Assembly (NCBI RefSeq): GCF_004798935.1
Contig: NZ_RAHT01000006.1
Coordinates: 62,001 to 126,000 of the forward strand
DNA length: 64,000 nucleotides
Direction of reading: 5' to 3'
Origin: Ningiella ruwaisensis
GTDB taxonomy: Bacteria > Pseudomonadota > Gammaproteobacteria > Enterobacterales > Alteromonadaceae
The translations under genes and the position numbers were made by a program. Positions within the stretch are counted from its first letter, which is position 1, and each line of letters opens with the position of its first letter. Positions 8,541-17,012 of this stretch are shown here, one piece after another. The notes below the pieces were generated by a model. That model searched no databases. It worked only from the letters and a program-made list of their open reading frames with translations, and was not told where the DNA came from.

Positions 8541-10142
8541 TTACACGGTCAGAAAATAGCTTTGATTTCGGCCGTTCTTTTTCGCAGCGTACAGTGCTCT
8601 ATCCGCCTCATTGACAATGTCCTTAGAGGAGAGCTGTGCGCTGTTTAGTTGCGTGAAGGTTGCAAAACCAAGACTTAAAGTCAGAAATTCATTTATCTGA
8701 CTGCCACTATGAGGAATTTTCAGCGATTTAATAGCAGTATGGATTTGTTCTGCGATGACTTTCGCTCCTTCAAGGTCTGTATCGGTCAAAATGCAGATAA
8801 ATTCTTCGCCTCCATATCGGGCACAAAAATCAGTCTCTCGAGTCATGGTTTGCTGAAGGGTTTTTGCCACACGTTTTAAGCACACATCACCTTCGGTATG
8901 TCCATATGCATCATTAAAGGCTTTGAAAAAGTCCACATCCGCCATCACTATACTTAAAGGCAGATTGCTTCTTTTCGCCTGAGCAAGCGCATCAAACAGT
9001 CGTATTTCGAAGGCTCGCCTATTTGGTATTCCCGTCAGAGAGTCTTTATAAGACAGTTCTAATAGCACTTTTTCCTGCTTATTCACTTTTCTCACATACT
9101 GTGAAAATACTGTCGCCAAATGCGAAATTTCGTCTGAACCGTCAATTGATATTTGTCCTTCACCTTTGTGCCTTGCTGCATCAATTTGCCGAGTCAATGA
9201 CAAAAGACGCACAACAAAGCGTTTGTAAAGGAACACAAGAATAGAGATGGTTATGAGCGTTGCCAATACACCAAATACAATAGCGAGCTGAGTCTGCTTG
9301 GCTATGCGCTTTGAAGCTTCACTAGATGCATTTAAAACGTCTTGGCTCAACAACTCAGTATGATACTCAAGATTACTGGCTAAATCAGAAATAAGACTTC
9401 TCACAAAGCTATCTCTGCCTCTTAAACGTCCATTTAAAAGCAAAAGCTCAATCTTCTGCTCAATAATGGCTTCGATTTCAATTATCTCAGGTAAGAACGC
9501 TGCCTCTGGCTCGTCGTCTGTTTTAAGCATCTGCGCTGTAATTGCTATTTGTATTTGTTTTAAGTCAAGAGCCAATTGTCTTACACTGCTAAGACGCGAT
9601 TCTTTTTCAAGCTCAAGAAGGGTAAGAAGAAGATCAGTGAGCTGACGTTTCAAAGGGGCGTCAATACCATTTGATACCGTTCCAGAAACGCTATTTAAAA
9701 TTGCTTGAGTGAGCTTATTGATATTTGAAGTCAATGTGTTTTGCAAAGACAGTTGTTCTTTAATCAAAGCGTTTAGATCGTTGATTTCATTTGAGATAAT
9801 ATCAACCTGTTTTTTTACAAACGGATCCTTTGAGACATTGTTTTGCGATAAATCATCTAACTGGTCAAACAGTATATTTATCTTATGCATGACCAAGCGT
9901 CTGGCGGGCTCATTTTGTGCGCCAGCCAGCATACTGCTTTGAGTAGCCAGCATTTGTATTTTACTGTTAAAAGAGGCAGCGTAAGATAGTTGTGGGATAG
10001 CTTGCTCGCTTAACATAGAAAGATTGTCTCGCACATCTAGTAGACGAACCAGGGTAAAACTCGTCACAAAAGCAAACAGAATAAGCACGCTTAATTGCGC
10101 ATAAATAAAGGTAAAAACGGTTCTTTTCTTTGTTTTATTCAT
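8541..10142 (-). CDS. Membrane diguanylate cyclase with a long periplasmic helical sensor
   Basis: The protein has 533 residues. TM1 is at about 10-33, followed by a roughly 250-residue periplasmic domain predicted to be almost all helical and reminiscent of TorS-type sensor bundles. TM2 is at 285-307, then a HAMP-like linker and a GGDEF domain from about 365. The active site is GGEEF (444-448) with RxxD inhibitory site RETD at 435-438, so the cyclase should make c-di-GMP and be product-inhibited. The start codon shares one base with the stop codon of the preceding 5'-nucleotidase-like gene (TAATG), indicating translational coupling. Known TorS-type sensors read the state of a periplasmic partner protein. 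The coupled secreted neighbour is therefore a good candidate for that role, which is inference. Confidence 0.92.
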   Translation of the reverse strand: MNKTKKRTVFTFIYAQLSVLILFAFVTSFTLVRLLDVRDNLSMLSEQAIPQLSYAASFNSKIQMLATQSSMLAGAQNEPARRLVMHKINILFDQLDDLSQNNVSKDPFVKKQVDIISNEINDLNALIKEQLSLQNTLTSNINKLTQAILNSVSGTVSNGIDAPLKRQLTDLLLTLLELEKESRLSSVRQLALDLKQIQIAITAQMLKTDDEPEAAFLPEIIEIEAIIEQKIELLLLNGRLRGRDSFVRSLISDLASNLEYHTELLSQDVLNASSEASKRIAKQTQLAIVFGVLATLITISILVFLYKRFVVRLLSLTRQIDAARHKGEGQISIDGSDEISHLATVFSQYVRKVNKQEKVLLELSYKDSLTGIPNRRAFEIRLFDALAQAKRSNLPLSIVMADVDFFKAFNDAYGHTEGDVCLKRVAKTLQQTMTRETDFCARYGGEEFICILTDTDLEGAKVIAEQIHTAIKSLKIPHSGSQINEFLTLSLGFATFTQLNSAQLSSKDIVNEADRALYAAKKNGRNQSYFLTV

Positions 10143-11683
10143 TAATTTTGTTTTGTTGATAATGTAGATTCAGACGAATTATTAGATAAGGCAATATCAA
10201 CCATTCGCTGATCAATCTTACTTTTGAGCTTGCCTTGGTTAGAAATGGCCCTTACAACCAAGTCAACAATTAGAATGGTTTCAAGCGTTTGCAAATCATT
10301 ACTCGCCTCGGCTGACCTAAGCGGCCAATAGTTATCCCCTCCAGAGGCTAAATAATCTGTACTTGCCAGCGTATAAGACTCGTCCATCGCTAGTGGACGC
10401 CCTTTTATATTGACCTGCACAACGCGTTCTCCAGGCGGTTTTTCACTATCATAAAAAACTTTCATACCTGAGACATGAGGAAAGCCACCTTTCAAATCAT
10501 CGAGATTAGCCAATCCGGCTTCAAGTGTTTGCCGAATTTCTTCGCCGTTTACCTTTAACACTCGTAATCGCGACCTGAAAGGTAGTTCACTGGCAATATC
10601 TTTACGTAAAATGAGCGTGTTATCCGTATAATATTTATCCCCTCGTATGCTACCACCATTTAAAATTGCAATGTCAGTGTCGGCAAAAAACTTCATAGCA
10701 TCAGCGATGTAATTGGCAAAAGCGTTCTCGCCTCCTCTGACGTCCTCACGTCTTGTTGAGTAATCTCCGTGCCATTTGCCTATAGGCTCATTGAGAAGCC
10801 CTGCTAATCGAGATTGATAATTGACAACCAGCTTTGCGGTTTCATCGTCAGCAGCCAAGCTGTTAAGATCAATGGATTCGACGTCAATCAATTTAAATGT
10901 TTCTTCAAACGCAAACTGGGCTTTTAAGGCTCTTCCGGGCTCATCTAACAGCAAAATTTTAGGATGTTCCGTAACTTCTTTACGATACTGTGCCTGCAGA
11001 CGCGTATCAGAAAGAAAAGCCAAATTTATCATGCCGCTATCAACCATCTCAGGAACAAAGTCAAAAGGAAATGAATAATGAAGCAGCACAATATCAGCAC
11101 CCATTTTTCTGAGTTTGTATGATGCCTGTTTCAGACTTTCCTCAGGCGGTTGAACCCGAATATTAGTGACGAGATACTCTTCATTTAAGCGTGAATTGAT
11201 AATTGAAATAAAGCCTAATGAGATGCCGTTTTTTTCAATCAACGCGAGGCTCTGAAGTCCATCTGGCGTTTCGTCTATCCTCAAATCCTTAATATTACTT
11301 GTCACAATAGGAAAAGCGGACTCATAGGCTCTTAAGGATAACTCATCAGTAAGATAACTAAACTCCCGCTTGGTCACGCCCATTACATCTGGCTCAAGTG
11401 TGTTTAATATATCAATAATGTGAGAGCCTTTGTCGAAAGCTGACATGGCGCTGGGTCCAAGCGAACCACCTCCGAACACAAAAAAAGTCTGCTCGCCTGA
11501 TGTTTGGGAAACATTTTTGATCAATGTCTTTAACTGAGGATATTTACCGTATCTTGTATCAAAAATGTCTGGCATGTCAGCAGCAAATATAATCGTGCCT
11601 GTACTTGCCTGTGATACTTGATTCACTTGAAATAGTGCGCAGATCACAACAAGTAAAATACCAACAATACCTTTATATTTCAT
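10142..11683 (-). CDS. Secreted 5'-nucleotidase-like protein lacking metal ligands (probable pseudoenzyme)
   Basis: The protein has 513 residues from the ATG at 11683. This start is chosen because GAGGAAG lies upstream and a signal peptide (1-26) begins directly. An upstream extension would overlap the antiporter gene. The fold order matches UshA-type 5'-nucleotidases: an N-terminal metallophosphoesterase-like region, then a C-terminal nucleotide-binding domain with NYIADAM, NGGSIRGD and ASTDYLASGGDNYW, all well kept. The N-terminal metal-binding motifs are gone. The usual DLHG is replaced by DMPD (36-39), GD by GG (71-73), and the NHE of GNHEFDYG by KRE (105-107). It should therefore not hydrolyse phosphate esters but may still bind a nucleotide-like ligand in the periplasm. 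It is translationally coupled to the downstream diguanylate cyclase, suggesting a sensory role. Confidence 0.82.
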   Translation of the reverse strand: MKYKGIVGILLVVICALFQVNQVSQASTGTIIFAADMPDIFDTRYGKYPQLKTLIKNVSQTSGEQTFFVFGGGSLGPSAMSAFDKGSHIIDILNTLEPDVMGVTKREFSYLTDELSLRAYESAFPIVTSNIKDLRIDETPDGLQSLALIEKNGISLGFISIINSRLNEEYLVTNIRVQPPEESLKQASYKLRKMGADIVLLHYSFPFDFVPEMVDSGMINLAFLSDTRLQAQYRKEVTEHPKILLLDEPGRALKAQFAFEETFKLIDVESIDLNSLAADDETAKLVVNYQSRLAGLLNEPIGKWHGDYSTRREDVRGGENAFANYIADAMKFFADTDIAILNGGSIRGDKYYTDNTLILRKDIASELPFRSRLRVLKVNGEEIRQTLEAGLANLDDLKGGFPHVSGMKVFYDSEKPPGERVVQVNIKGRPLAMDESYTLASTDYLASGGDNYWPLRSAEASNDLQTLETILIVDLVVRAISNQGKLKSKIDQRMVDIALSNNSSESTLSTKQN

Positions 11684-11741
11684 TAAGCGCTTCCTCTGTT
11701 TCCTTTTTAACGGCCAGGCACATAAAACAATGAATAAAACA

Positions 11742-13460
11742 TCAAAGCATCTTTTCTCTAATTTTAACGCCAACGGTTATAATTCTATTATCCAGCATCT
11801 CTCTAACACTGAGCTCAAGATTATCAAGTTTTACGCTTTTGCCGACTTCAATACCATCAGACAAGGTCAACTTTATCAGTTCTTCCAGCGTTTCGTCGCT
11901 TGGTAACACTATTTGCACATTATACGAATGCGAAAGATCTGCAACTTTCGTACTTGCTTTTACCTGTAGTTCTTTTAATAAAATTTGACGGTGTTTTTTC
12001 TTGGATTTTGCTGAAAATACACTATCTACAAACGGCCTGTTAGCTGGCTTAAGTACAATGAATAAATGATCACCCGCCTGTAAAAGCGTCGAGCCTCGTG
12101 GTGCGATAATTTTACTATCGCGCGTTATCATGGCGACCACTGCACTTTCTGGCAAAGCAAGTTGTGCCAAACGTCGCCCAATAGCCCGAGACTTCTCATT
12201 CAGAACAAATTCCACGATGTCAGCATCAACATCTTTTAAAGACATAATCTCTAAAGTAGCGGCTGAGCTTGCAGGCGGCGGCAAGGTTAACTTTAAGCTT
12301 CTCGCCATAAGCGCCAAAGTAGAACCTTGCACAGTTGCGGAAATCAACACAACGAAGAACACCACATTAAAAATCAAGGCTGCTCCAGGCAGACCAAAGA
12401 TATATGGGAATATTGCTAGAATAATGGGGACTGAGCCTCGCAAACCCACCCAAGAGATTAAGCTTATCTCTCTCCATTTAAAGCCAAACAAGGCAAGGAT
12501 CGGACTTACGGCTAAAGGCCTTGCGATAAAAATTAACACCAGCGCAATGACAAGTCCTTCTAACCAGACATCGACAAGAGAAGATGGTGTAATTAATAGT
12601 CCTAAAACAACAAACATAGTTATTTGGCTCAGCCAGGCTAAACCATCATGGAACAAAAAGGTGTTTTTTCGGGCGACAAATCGGCTATTACCAATAACAG
12701 TACCGCTTATAAACACTGCTAAAAAGCCGCTTCCGCCTACATAAGCTGTTATTCCAAACGATAGTAAGCCACACGCTGAAACCAACACCGGGTATAAACC
12801 AGCGGCCGAAAGTTCGACTTTATTAATAAGCTTGACCGAAAGCCAACCGATAAGCACACCGAAAAATGCACCAAAGCCCATTTGAGAAGCAAATAAGGCC
12901 AACAATTGAACGCCCGGCTTCATGTCGTTGACTAAAATTTCCAATAAACCGACCGTCAGGAATATTGCCATCGGGTCGTTTGACGCACTTTCAATCTCAA
13001 GCGTTGATTTAAGCTTTTTCTCTAAATGAATACCAGCATTTCGTAGCAGGGAAAATACGGCAGCAGCGTCAGTGGAACCAACGATTGCGCCAATTAACAT
13101 ACCGTGCAACAAAGGAAGATTAAGAATATGGGCAGCGGCAACTCCAGTGATAGCACCCGTAATTAATACACCGAAGGTTGCTAGCGCAGAGGCGGGCTTC
13201 CACACCTTTTTTATTGATTTGAAAGGCGTCTGCAAGCCGCCGTCAAAGAGTATCATGGCAAGCGCGAGGGTGCCTAATGCATGAGCAGCTTCAGCATTGT
13301 CAAACATAATCCCGCCTGGGCCATCCTCACCAGCTAGCATGCCAACCAGCAAAAACAGAACAAGAACAGGCAGACCAACCCTAGCCGATAATTGACTTGA
13401 TAAGATGCCAAGTAAAATAAGAACGGCAGCAAGTAAAATAAGTTGGTCTATTAAAAACAT
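11742..13460 (-). CDS. cvrA: K+/H+ antiporter of the CPA1 family, NhaP2/CvrA type
   Basis: The protein has 572 residues, close to the 578 of E. coli CvrA/NhaP2. About twelve membrane helices occupy residues 1-395, with the family motifs GMLAGEDGPGG and IVGSTDAAAVFSLLR (the ion-site aspartate region) and LRGSVPIILA. A cytoplasmic TrkA-C/RCK-like domain follows (about 405-480), then a C-terminal domain. It exchanges K+ (or Na+) for protons across the inner membrane and is likely gated by a ligand bound to the RCK-like part. The 5'-nucleotidase-like gene begins 58 bp downstream on the same strand, so they may be co-transcribed, though no functional link is evident. Confidence 0.88.
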   Translation of the reverse strand: MFLIDQLILLAAVLILLGILSSQLSARVGLPVLVLFLLVGMLAGEDGPGGIMFDNAEAAHALGTLALAMILFDGGLQTPFKSIKKVWKPASALATFGVLITGAITGVAAAHILNLPLLHGMLIGAIVGSTDAAAVFSLLRNAGIHLEKKLKSTLEIESASNDPMAIFLTVGLLEILVNDMKPGVQLLALFASQMGFGAFFGVLIGWLSVKLINKVELSAAGLYPVLVSACGLLSFGITAYVGGSGFLAVFISGTVIGNSRFVARKNTFLFHDGLAWLSQITMFVVLGLLITPSSLVDVWLEGLVIALVLIFIARPLAVSPILALFGFKWREISLISWVGLRGSVPIILAIFPYIFGLPGAALIFNVVFFVVLISATVQGSTLALMARSLKLTLPPPASSAATLEIMSLKDVDADIVEFVLNEKSRAIGRRLAQLALPESAVVAMITRDSKIIAPRGSTLLQAGDHLFIVLKPANRPFVDSVFSAKSKKKHRQILLKELQVKASTKVADLSHSYNVQIVLPSDETLEELIKLTLSDGIEVGKSVKLDNLELSVREMLDNRIITVGVKIREKML

Positions 13461-14032
13461 TTAGTGCTCGCCTGTAATATGTGAAATCATTTTTCCTAAA
13501 ACTCGTTTTGATAAAGAGGTGCAATCAAGCCGCAGTAGTGACTGCTATGATTAAGACAATGATAAGAAATATGCGCATGAAGCCTTCGGCAATATATCTA
13601 CTGACTAATTCATTTATTAAAGAGGCGAATAAATTAAAAACAATATAGCCTTACTATGCGCTATGAATTAATTTGGTCAAGTCGACTTTCGAATTATTGA
13701 CTTTAGTTTTTGAAAGCCTTTAAAACCAGAGTAATCTCATTTAACAGATATGACTAAAGTGCCTATAAGCTATTCCTGACATTTTCGAGCTATTTTTACA
13801 TTAATTGCTTAGTATTCATTTAGTTAGTGCCTCCGGGAATTTTATTCTCATGTCGATATTTTTTACAAATCAGGCTTTATGATTTTTAACCTACTGATTT
13901 TAAATCAGTTTATTAAAGGCACATTTTATGCAAATGGACTAATTGATGTTTAAAATCACACTAATTGCGAAACGTGTGACAATTCCGAAATCGCAATACC
14001 TCTATGTATTCGCTTTGACAAGGAGAAGTAGT
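13461..14032. other. AT-rich gene-free region upstream of the DUF3135 gene
   Basis: No gene is supported in this 572-bp divergent spacer. It contains a 17-bp dyad ACTGATTT-T-AAATCAGT at 13893-13909 that could be an operator or a weak hairpin. A good ribosome site (AAGGAG, 14020-14025) precedes the next ATG. In-frame codons upstream of 14033 show no ribosome site and are taken as non-coding. Confidence 0.45.
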
Positions 14033-14323
14033 ATGTCAACAAATTTAGATTTTGATCACCTTAGCGAACTCTATAAGACCGACCCACAAGCGTTTGAACA
14101 GCTAAGAAAACGTGAAATTGAAAAACTAATTTCTAAGGCACCTGAAAAATCGCAGCGGCGTCTGAGGGGACTTCAATTCCAGATAGATGCAAAACGGCAA
14201 ATCAACAAAGACAAACCTTATCGCGCCTATATGGAAATTAGCAAAATGATGCACGAATCATTCAACAAGCTTAATCATGAGCTTAATCAGTTTTGCGGGC
14301 GTAGGTCTTATTATCGAGAGTAA
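14033..14323 (+). CDS. DUF3135 family protein
   Basis: This 96-residue cytoplasmic protein starts at the ATG preceded by AAGGAG. It is highly charged and helical, with the characteristic stretches FDHLSELYKTDPQAFEQLR, RRLRGLQFQIDAKR and SKMMHESF. These match my memory of the DUF3135 family of small proteobacterial proteins of unknown function. There are no membrane segments or cysteine motifs apart from one C-terminal Cys. It is monocistronic as far as the sequence shows. A role cannot be assigned. Confidence 0.75.
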   Translation: MSTNLDFDHLSELYKTDPQAFEQLRKREIEKLISKAPEKSQRRLRGLQFQIDAKRQINKDKPYRAYMEISKMMHESFNKLNHELNQFCGRRSYYRE

Positions 14324-14459
14324 CTGGAACATTGATTAACTAGTTATAGTTTGGTATTTTGAATTTTAAAAACTTTACGAAAACAGTTTCTACGAGCCCC
14401 GCTAGTAATAATAATTTTCTCACATTTATAAGAGCCGTTGTGCCTACAAGACTTCCTGC

Positions 14460-15215
14460 ATGCTAGAATTTGATAAAAGTTTATTGCCGCCTCCACAATT
14501 TCAAATAATGAAATACACTGCGCGGAATTTCATTAGTATAGGACGACAACACCTTGAAGCATTTATAAATGAAGCTGGATTAACACCAGAATCTCATGTC
14601 CTTGAAATTGGGGCGGGAAACGGACGTATTGCCAGCGCTGTTGTCCCTTTTTTAAGAAATGGTAGTTATACCGGCGTAGATATCATGAAGCCGTTTATTA
14701 AATGGCTCAAATCAACTTATCACAAATATCCGAATGCTCGCTTTGAACACATCAATGTTTTCAATAAAGCGTACAATAAATTTAGCTTCAGGAAAGCAAA
14801 AAATTATAAGTTTAAATACAAAGAAGCTTCTTTTGACTTTATTTACCTCACATCGGTGTTTACCCATATGCATAGTGAAGATATTGACAATTATTTGTCA
14901 GAAATCAGCCGCATGCTCAAACCGGGTGGTAAGTGCTTTATTACCTACTTTCTGATTGATGAAGCCACGATAAAATTGATCGATCAAGGCAAAAGCAAAA
15001 GAGCATTTAAGCTATATCGAGAAAATTCTTATACAGATAATCCTAAAAATCCTGAAGTAGCAATCGCGTTTAACAAAGATTTTGTCGAGGGGCTATATAA
15101 AAAGCATCGACTCTCGATTGAAGATCTTTACTTGGGAAGATGGCGAAATCCATTGGAGCTAAAAAAGCTAACATCAAATCAGGACCATATTATTGCTGTA
15201 AAGAATGCAGGATAA
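14460..15215 (+). CDS. Class I SAM-dependent methyltransferase
   Basis: The protein has 251 residues and is probably cytoplasmic. Motif I is VLEIGAGNGRIASAV (about 44-58), followed by YTGVDI as the acidic ribose-binding strand, a VFTHM motif IV region and LKPGGKCFITYF. This is the standard Rossmann methyltransferase layout. A lysine/tyrosine-rich insertion (about 105-122) sits between strands 3 and 4. The substrate cannot be read from sequence. The first ATG follows the previous gene by about 135 bp and has no strong ribosome site. The following pilin-like gene is about 70 bp downstream on the same strand, but nothing ties the two functions together. Confidence 0.85.
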   Translation: MLEFDKSLLPPPQFQIMKYTARNFISIGRQHLEAFINEAGLTPESHVLEIGAGNGRIASAVVPFLRNGSYTGVDIMKPFIKWLKSTYHKYPNARFEHINVFNKAYNKFSFRKAKNYKFKYKEASFDFIYLTSVFTHMHSEDIDNYLSEISRMLKPGGKCFITYFLIDEATIKLIDQGKSKRAFKLYRENSYTDNPKNPEVAIAFNKDFVEGLYKKHRLSIEDLYLGRWRNPLELKKLTSNQDHIIAVKNAG

Positions 15216-15288
15216 AACTAAATTTTTCCTCTCAATTTGCCGATAGAGAAATATTGCTTTTAAATACGCAAACACGGGTTGCATTCAG

Positions 15289-15834
15289 ATGCATTATTTC
15301 AAAAAGTCTTATAAGGTTTTAAACGGCTTTACGCTAATCGAACTTATCATTGTAATTGTAATTCTTGGTATCTTGGCTACGGTGGCCGCTCCACGATTTA
15401 TTGATATGAAAAGCGATGCCACCATTGCGGTGCTCAATTCCGTTGAAGCTGACCTTAAGCAGGTTAGCCAAATGGTTTACGCCAAAGCACTTATCGATGG
15501 CCTGAACAAGGGTGAACAATCGCTAAGCGTTGATGCCGGTATAAATATCAATATTGTGAATGGTTACCCGAAAGCGCACTGGGATGAAACACTCAGACAT
15601 ATTATAGACAGAGGGGTTTATAACTCATGGGGCGTATCAGACAATTGCGACAAGCCCCTTTGCGGAGCCGGCAACACTAGTTCAATTACTATCGATGGAG
15701 GTATTGTGCTGACCGGGCTTGCCGCTGTGATTTGGCCTGAAGGATACGCAATTGACGATTTATGCAGCGTACACTATGTCAATCTGAACGACAGTGACAC
15801 CCCACTTATCGGTAAATCCACTTCTGGGTGTTGA
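15289..15834 (+). CDS. Type IV prepilin-like protein (MshA-like)
   Basis: The protein has 181 residues. A short basic leader ends in Gly13, and cleavage by prepilin peptidase would expose Phe14 with the conserved Glu18 (FTLIEL), followed by the hydrophobic N-terminal helix IIVIVILGILATVAAP. The body resembles MSHA major pilins, with PRFIDMKSDA and a predicted alpha-beta roll. Paired cysteines (DNCDKPLC and DLC with a C-terminal SGC) probably form disulphides. It would be assembled in the inner membrane and exported as a pilus or pseudopilus subunit. No assembly genes (ATPase, platform, peptidase) are nearby, so it is an orphan here that would depend on machinery elsewhere. Confidence 0.85.
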   Translation: MHYFKKSYKVLNGFTLIELIIVIVILGILATVAAPRFIDMKSDATIAVLNSVEADLKQVSQMVYAKALIDGLNKGEQSLSVDAGININIVNGYPKAHWDETLRHIIDRGVYNSWGVSDNCDKPLCGAGNTSSITIDGGIVLTGLAAVIWPEGYAIDDLCSVHYVNLNDSDTPLIGKSTSGC

Positions 15835-15902
15835 GACCTTCGATCGCTGACGACTGTTCATGTTATACTTAAGTCATGAGTTTCGTTAGCTTCTGAGGCA
15901 AC

Positions 15903-16988
15903 ATGAACATCTTTCTCGACTTGTCTGGCAACTTTATCGCTTTATTCATTGAGTCAGCGCCATGGTTACTGCTCGGCTTACTCGTCGCAGGGATTATGCA
16001 TGAGCTTGTGCCAGTTTCTTTGCTGAATCGACACATGGGTACAGATTCACTTAGCGCGATTGGAAAAGCTGCAGTTATTGGGGCGCCTTTGCCTTTATGT
16101 TCCTGCGGCGTCATTCCTGCGGCTTTAGGCTTAAGACGCAGCGGGGTAAGTAAATCGTCGACGATTTCGTTTTTAGTGGCAACGCCTGAAACAGGTGTTG
16201 ATTCAGTGTCCGTTTCTTATGCCTTACTAGGGCCAGTGTTTGCAATAGTCCGCCCCTTTGCTGCAATCTTTAGTGCAATTTACGCAGGCTTGTTAGTCAA
16301 GTTTTTGGGTGACGAAAGCCCACATCAGTCTCTCACTGAGACATCTTGTTGCGCTAATAAAGCCAAAACCGTTTCTTCTTGTTGCGAAAGTCATACTGAA
16401 AAAACGCAATCGATTCTAACCAAAACTAAAGACGTATTGAGTTTTTCTGCCGGTAAACTGCTTAAAGATATCACGGTATGGTTATTAATCGGCTTGGGTA
16501 TGGCAGCGATAATTAAGACCTTCGTTCCAACAGACTTTTTAAGTAGTTGGGGTGATGGATTTCTTGCCATGTTGATTATGGCATTAATTGGCATTCCAAT
16601 GTATATCTGCGCAACCGCTTCCACGCCTATAGCACTCGGTTTTTTGGCCGCGGGTGTATCACCGGGCGCCATACTTGTATTTATGCTTGCAGGCCCGGCA
16701 ACAAATGTTTCTACAATGGGTATGATCAGCAAAGAAATGGGCAAACGCACGCTCATGCTTTATCTATTTGCGGTAATAAGCTCAAGTATTGGTCTAGGTT
16801 ATTTACTCAATTGGGGCTTTAGTACCTTCGAATGGACCTTACCAAACACCTTGCCACATGCACATGAGCATTCATCTTTGCAGGGGATATATACAGCGAG
16901 CGCGATTATACTTGCCATTTTAATGTTAAAAAACCAGTTGTCGGCATCACTGAGCTGGATGAAAAAGCAAGAAGTACATCAAGGCTAA
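15903..16988 (+). CDS. SO_0444-family Cu/Zn efflux permease
   Basis: This 361-residue inner-membrane protein of the DUF318/permease family has about eight helices in two halves. Family motifs include PLPLCSCGVIPAALGLRR and SFLVATPETGVDS. The second half repeats a similar motif (AGPATNVSTMGM). A Cys/His-rich cytoplasmic loop at about residues 147-165 (SCC, SSCCESH) and a C-terminal HAHEHS could bind soft metals. The SO_0444 subfamily is annotated as Cu/Zn efflux, hence this call. It is probably expressed alone from a promoter in the preceding 68-bp gap and ends inside a strong hairpin terminator. Confidence 0.82.
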   Translation: MNIFLDLSGNFIALFIESAPWLLLGLLVAGIMHELVPVSLLNRHMGTDSLSAIGKAAVIGAPLPLCSCGVIPAALGLRRSGVSKSSTISFLVATPETGVDSVSVSYALLGPVFAIVRPFAAIFSAIYAGLLVKFLGDESPHQSLTETSCCANKAKTVSSCCESHTEKTQSILTKTKDVLSFSAGKLLKDITVWLLIGLGMAAIIKTFVPTDFLSSWGDGFLAMLIMALIGIPMYICATASTPIALGFLAAGVSPGAILVFMLAGPATNVSTMGMISKEMGKRTLMLYLFAVISSSIGLGYLLNWGFSTFEWTLPNTLPHAHEHSSLQGIYTASAIILAILMLKNQLSASLSWMKKQEVHQG

Positions 16989-17011
16989 AATCCTTTAGCC
17001 TTGATGTTTTT
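16979..17011 (+). terminator. Rho-independent terminator after the Cu/Zn permease
   Basis: Perfect 11-bp arms TCAAGGCTAAA / TTTAGCCTTGA around loop ATCC are followed by TG and a T5 run. The left arm overlaps the stop codon of the permease. It also separates this gene from the convergent nhaD. Confidence 0.85.
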
Positions 17012-17012
17012 A

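Noticed and set aside
12130-12744. 204-codon plus-strand frame inside the antiporter gene
   Set aside because: It lies wholly opposite a well-conserved membrane protein gene and has no family resemblance.
13893-13909. Palindrome ACTGATTT-T-AAATCAGT as a terminator
   Set aside because: There is no gene upstream on that strand to terminate and no convincing T-run, so it is kept only as a possible operator.
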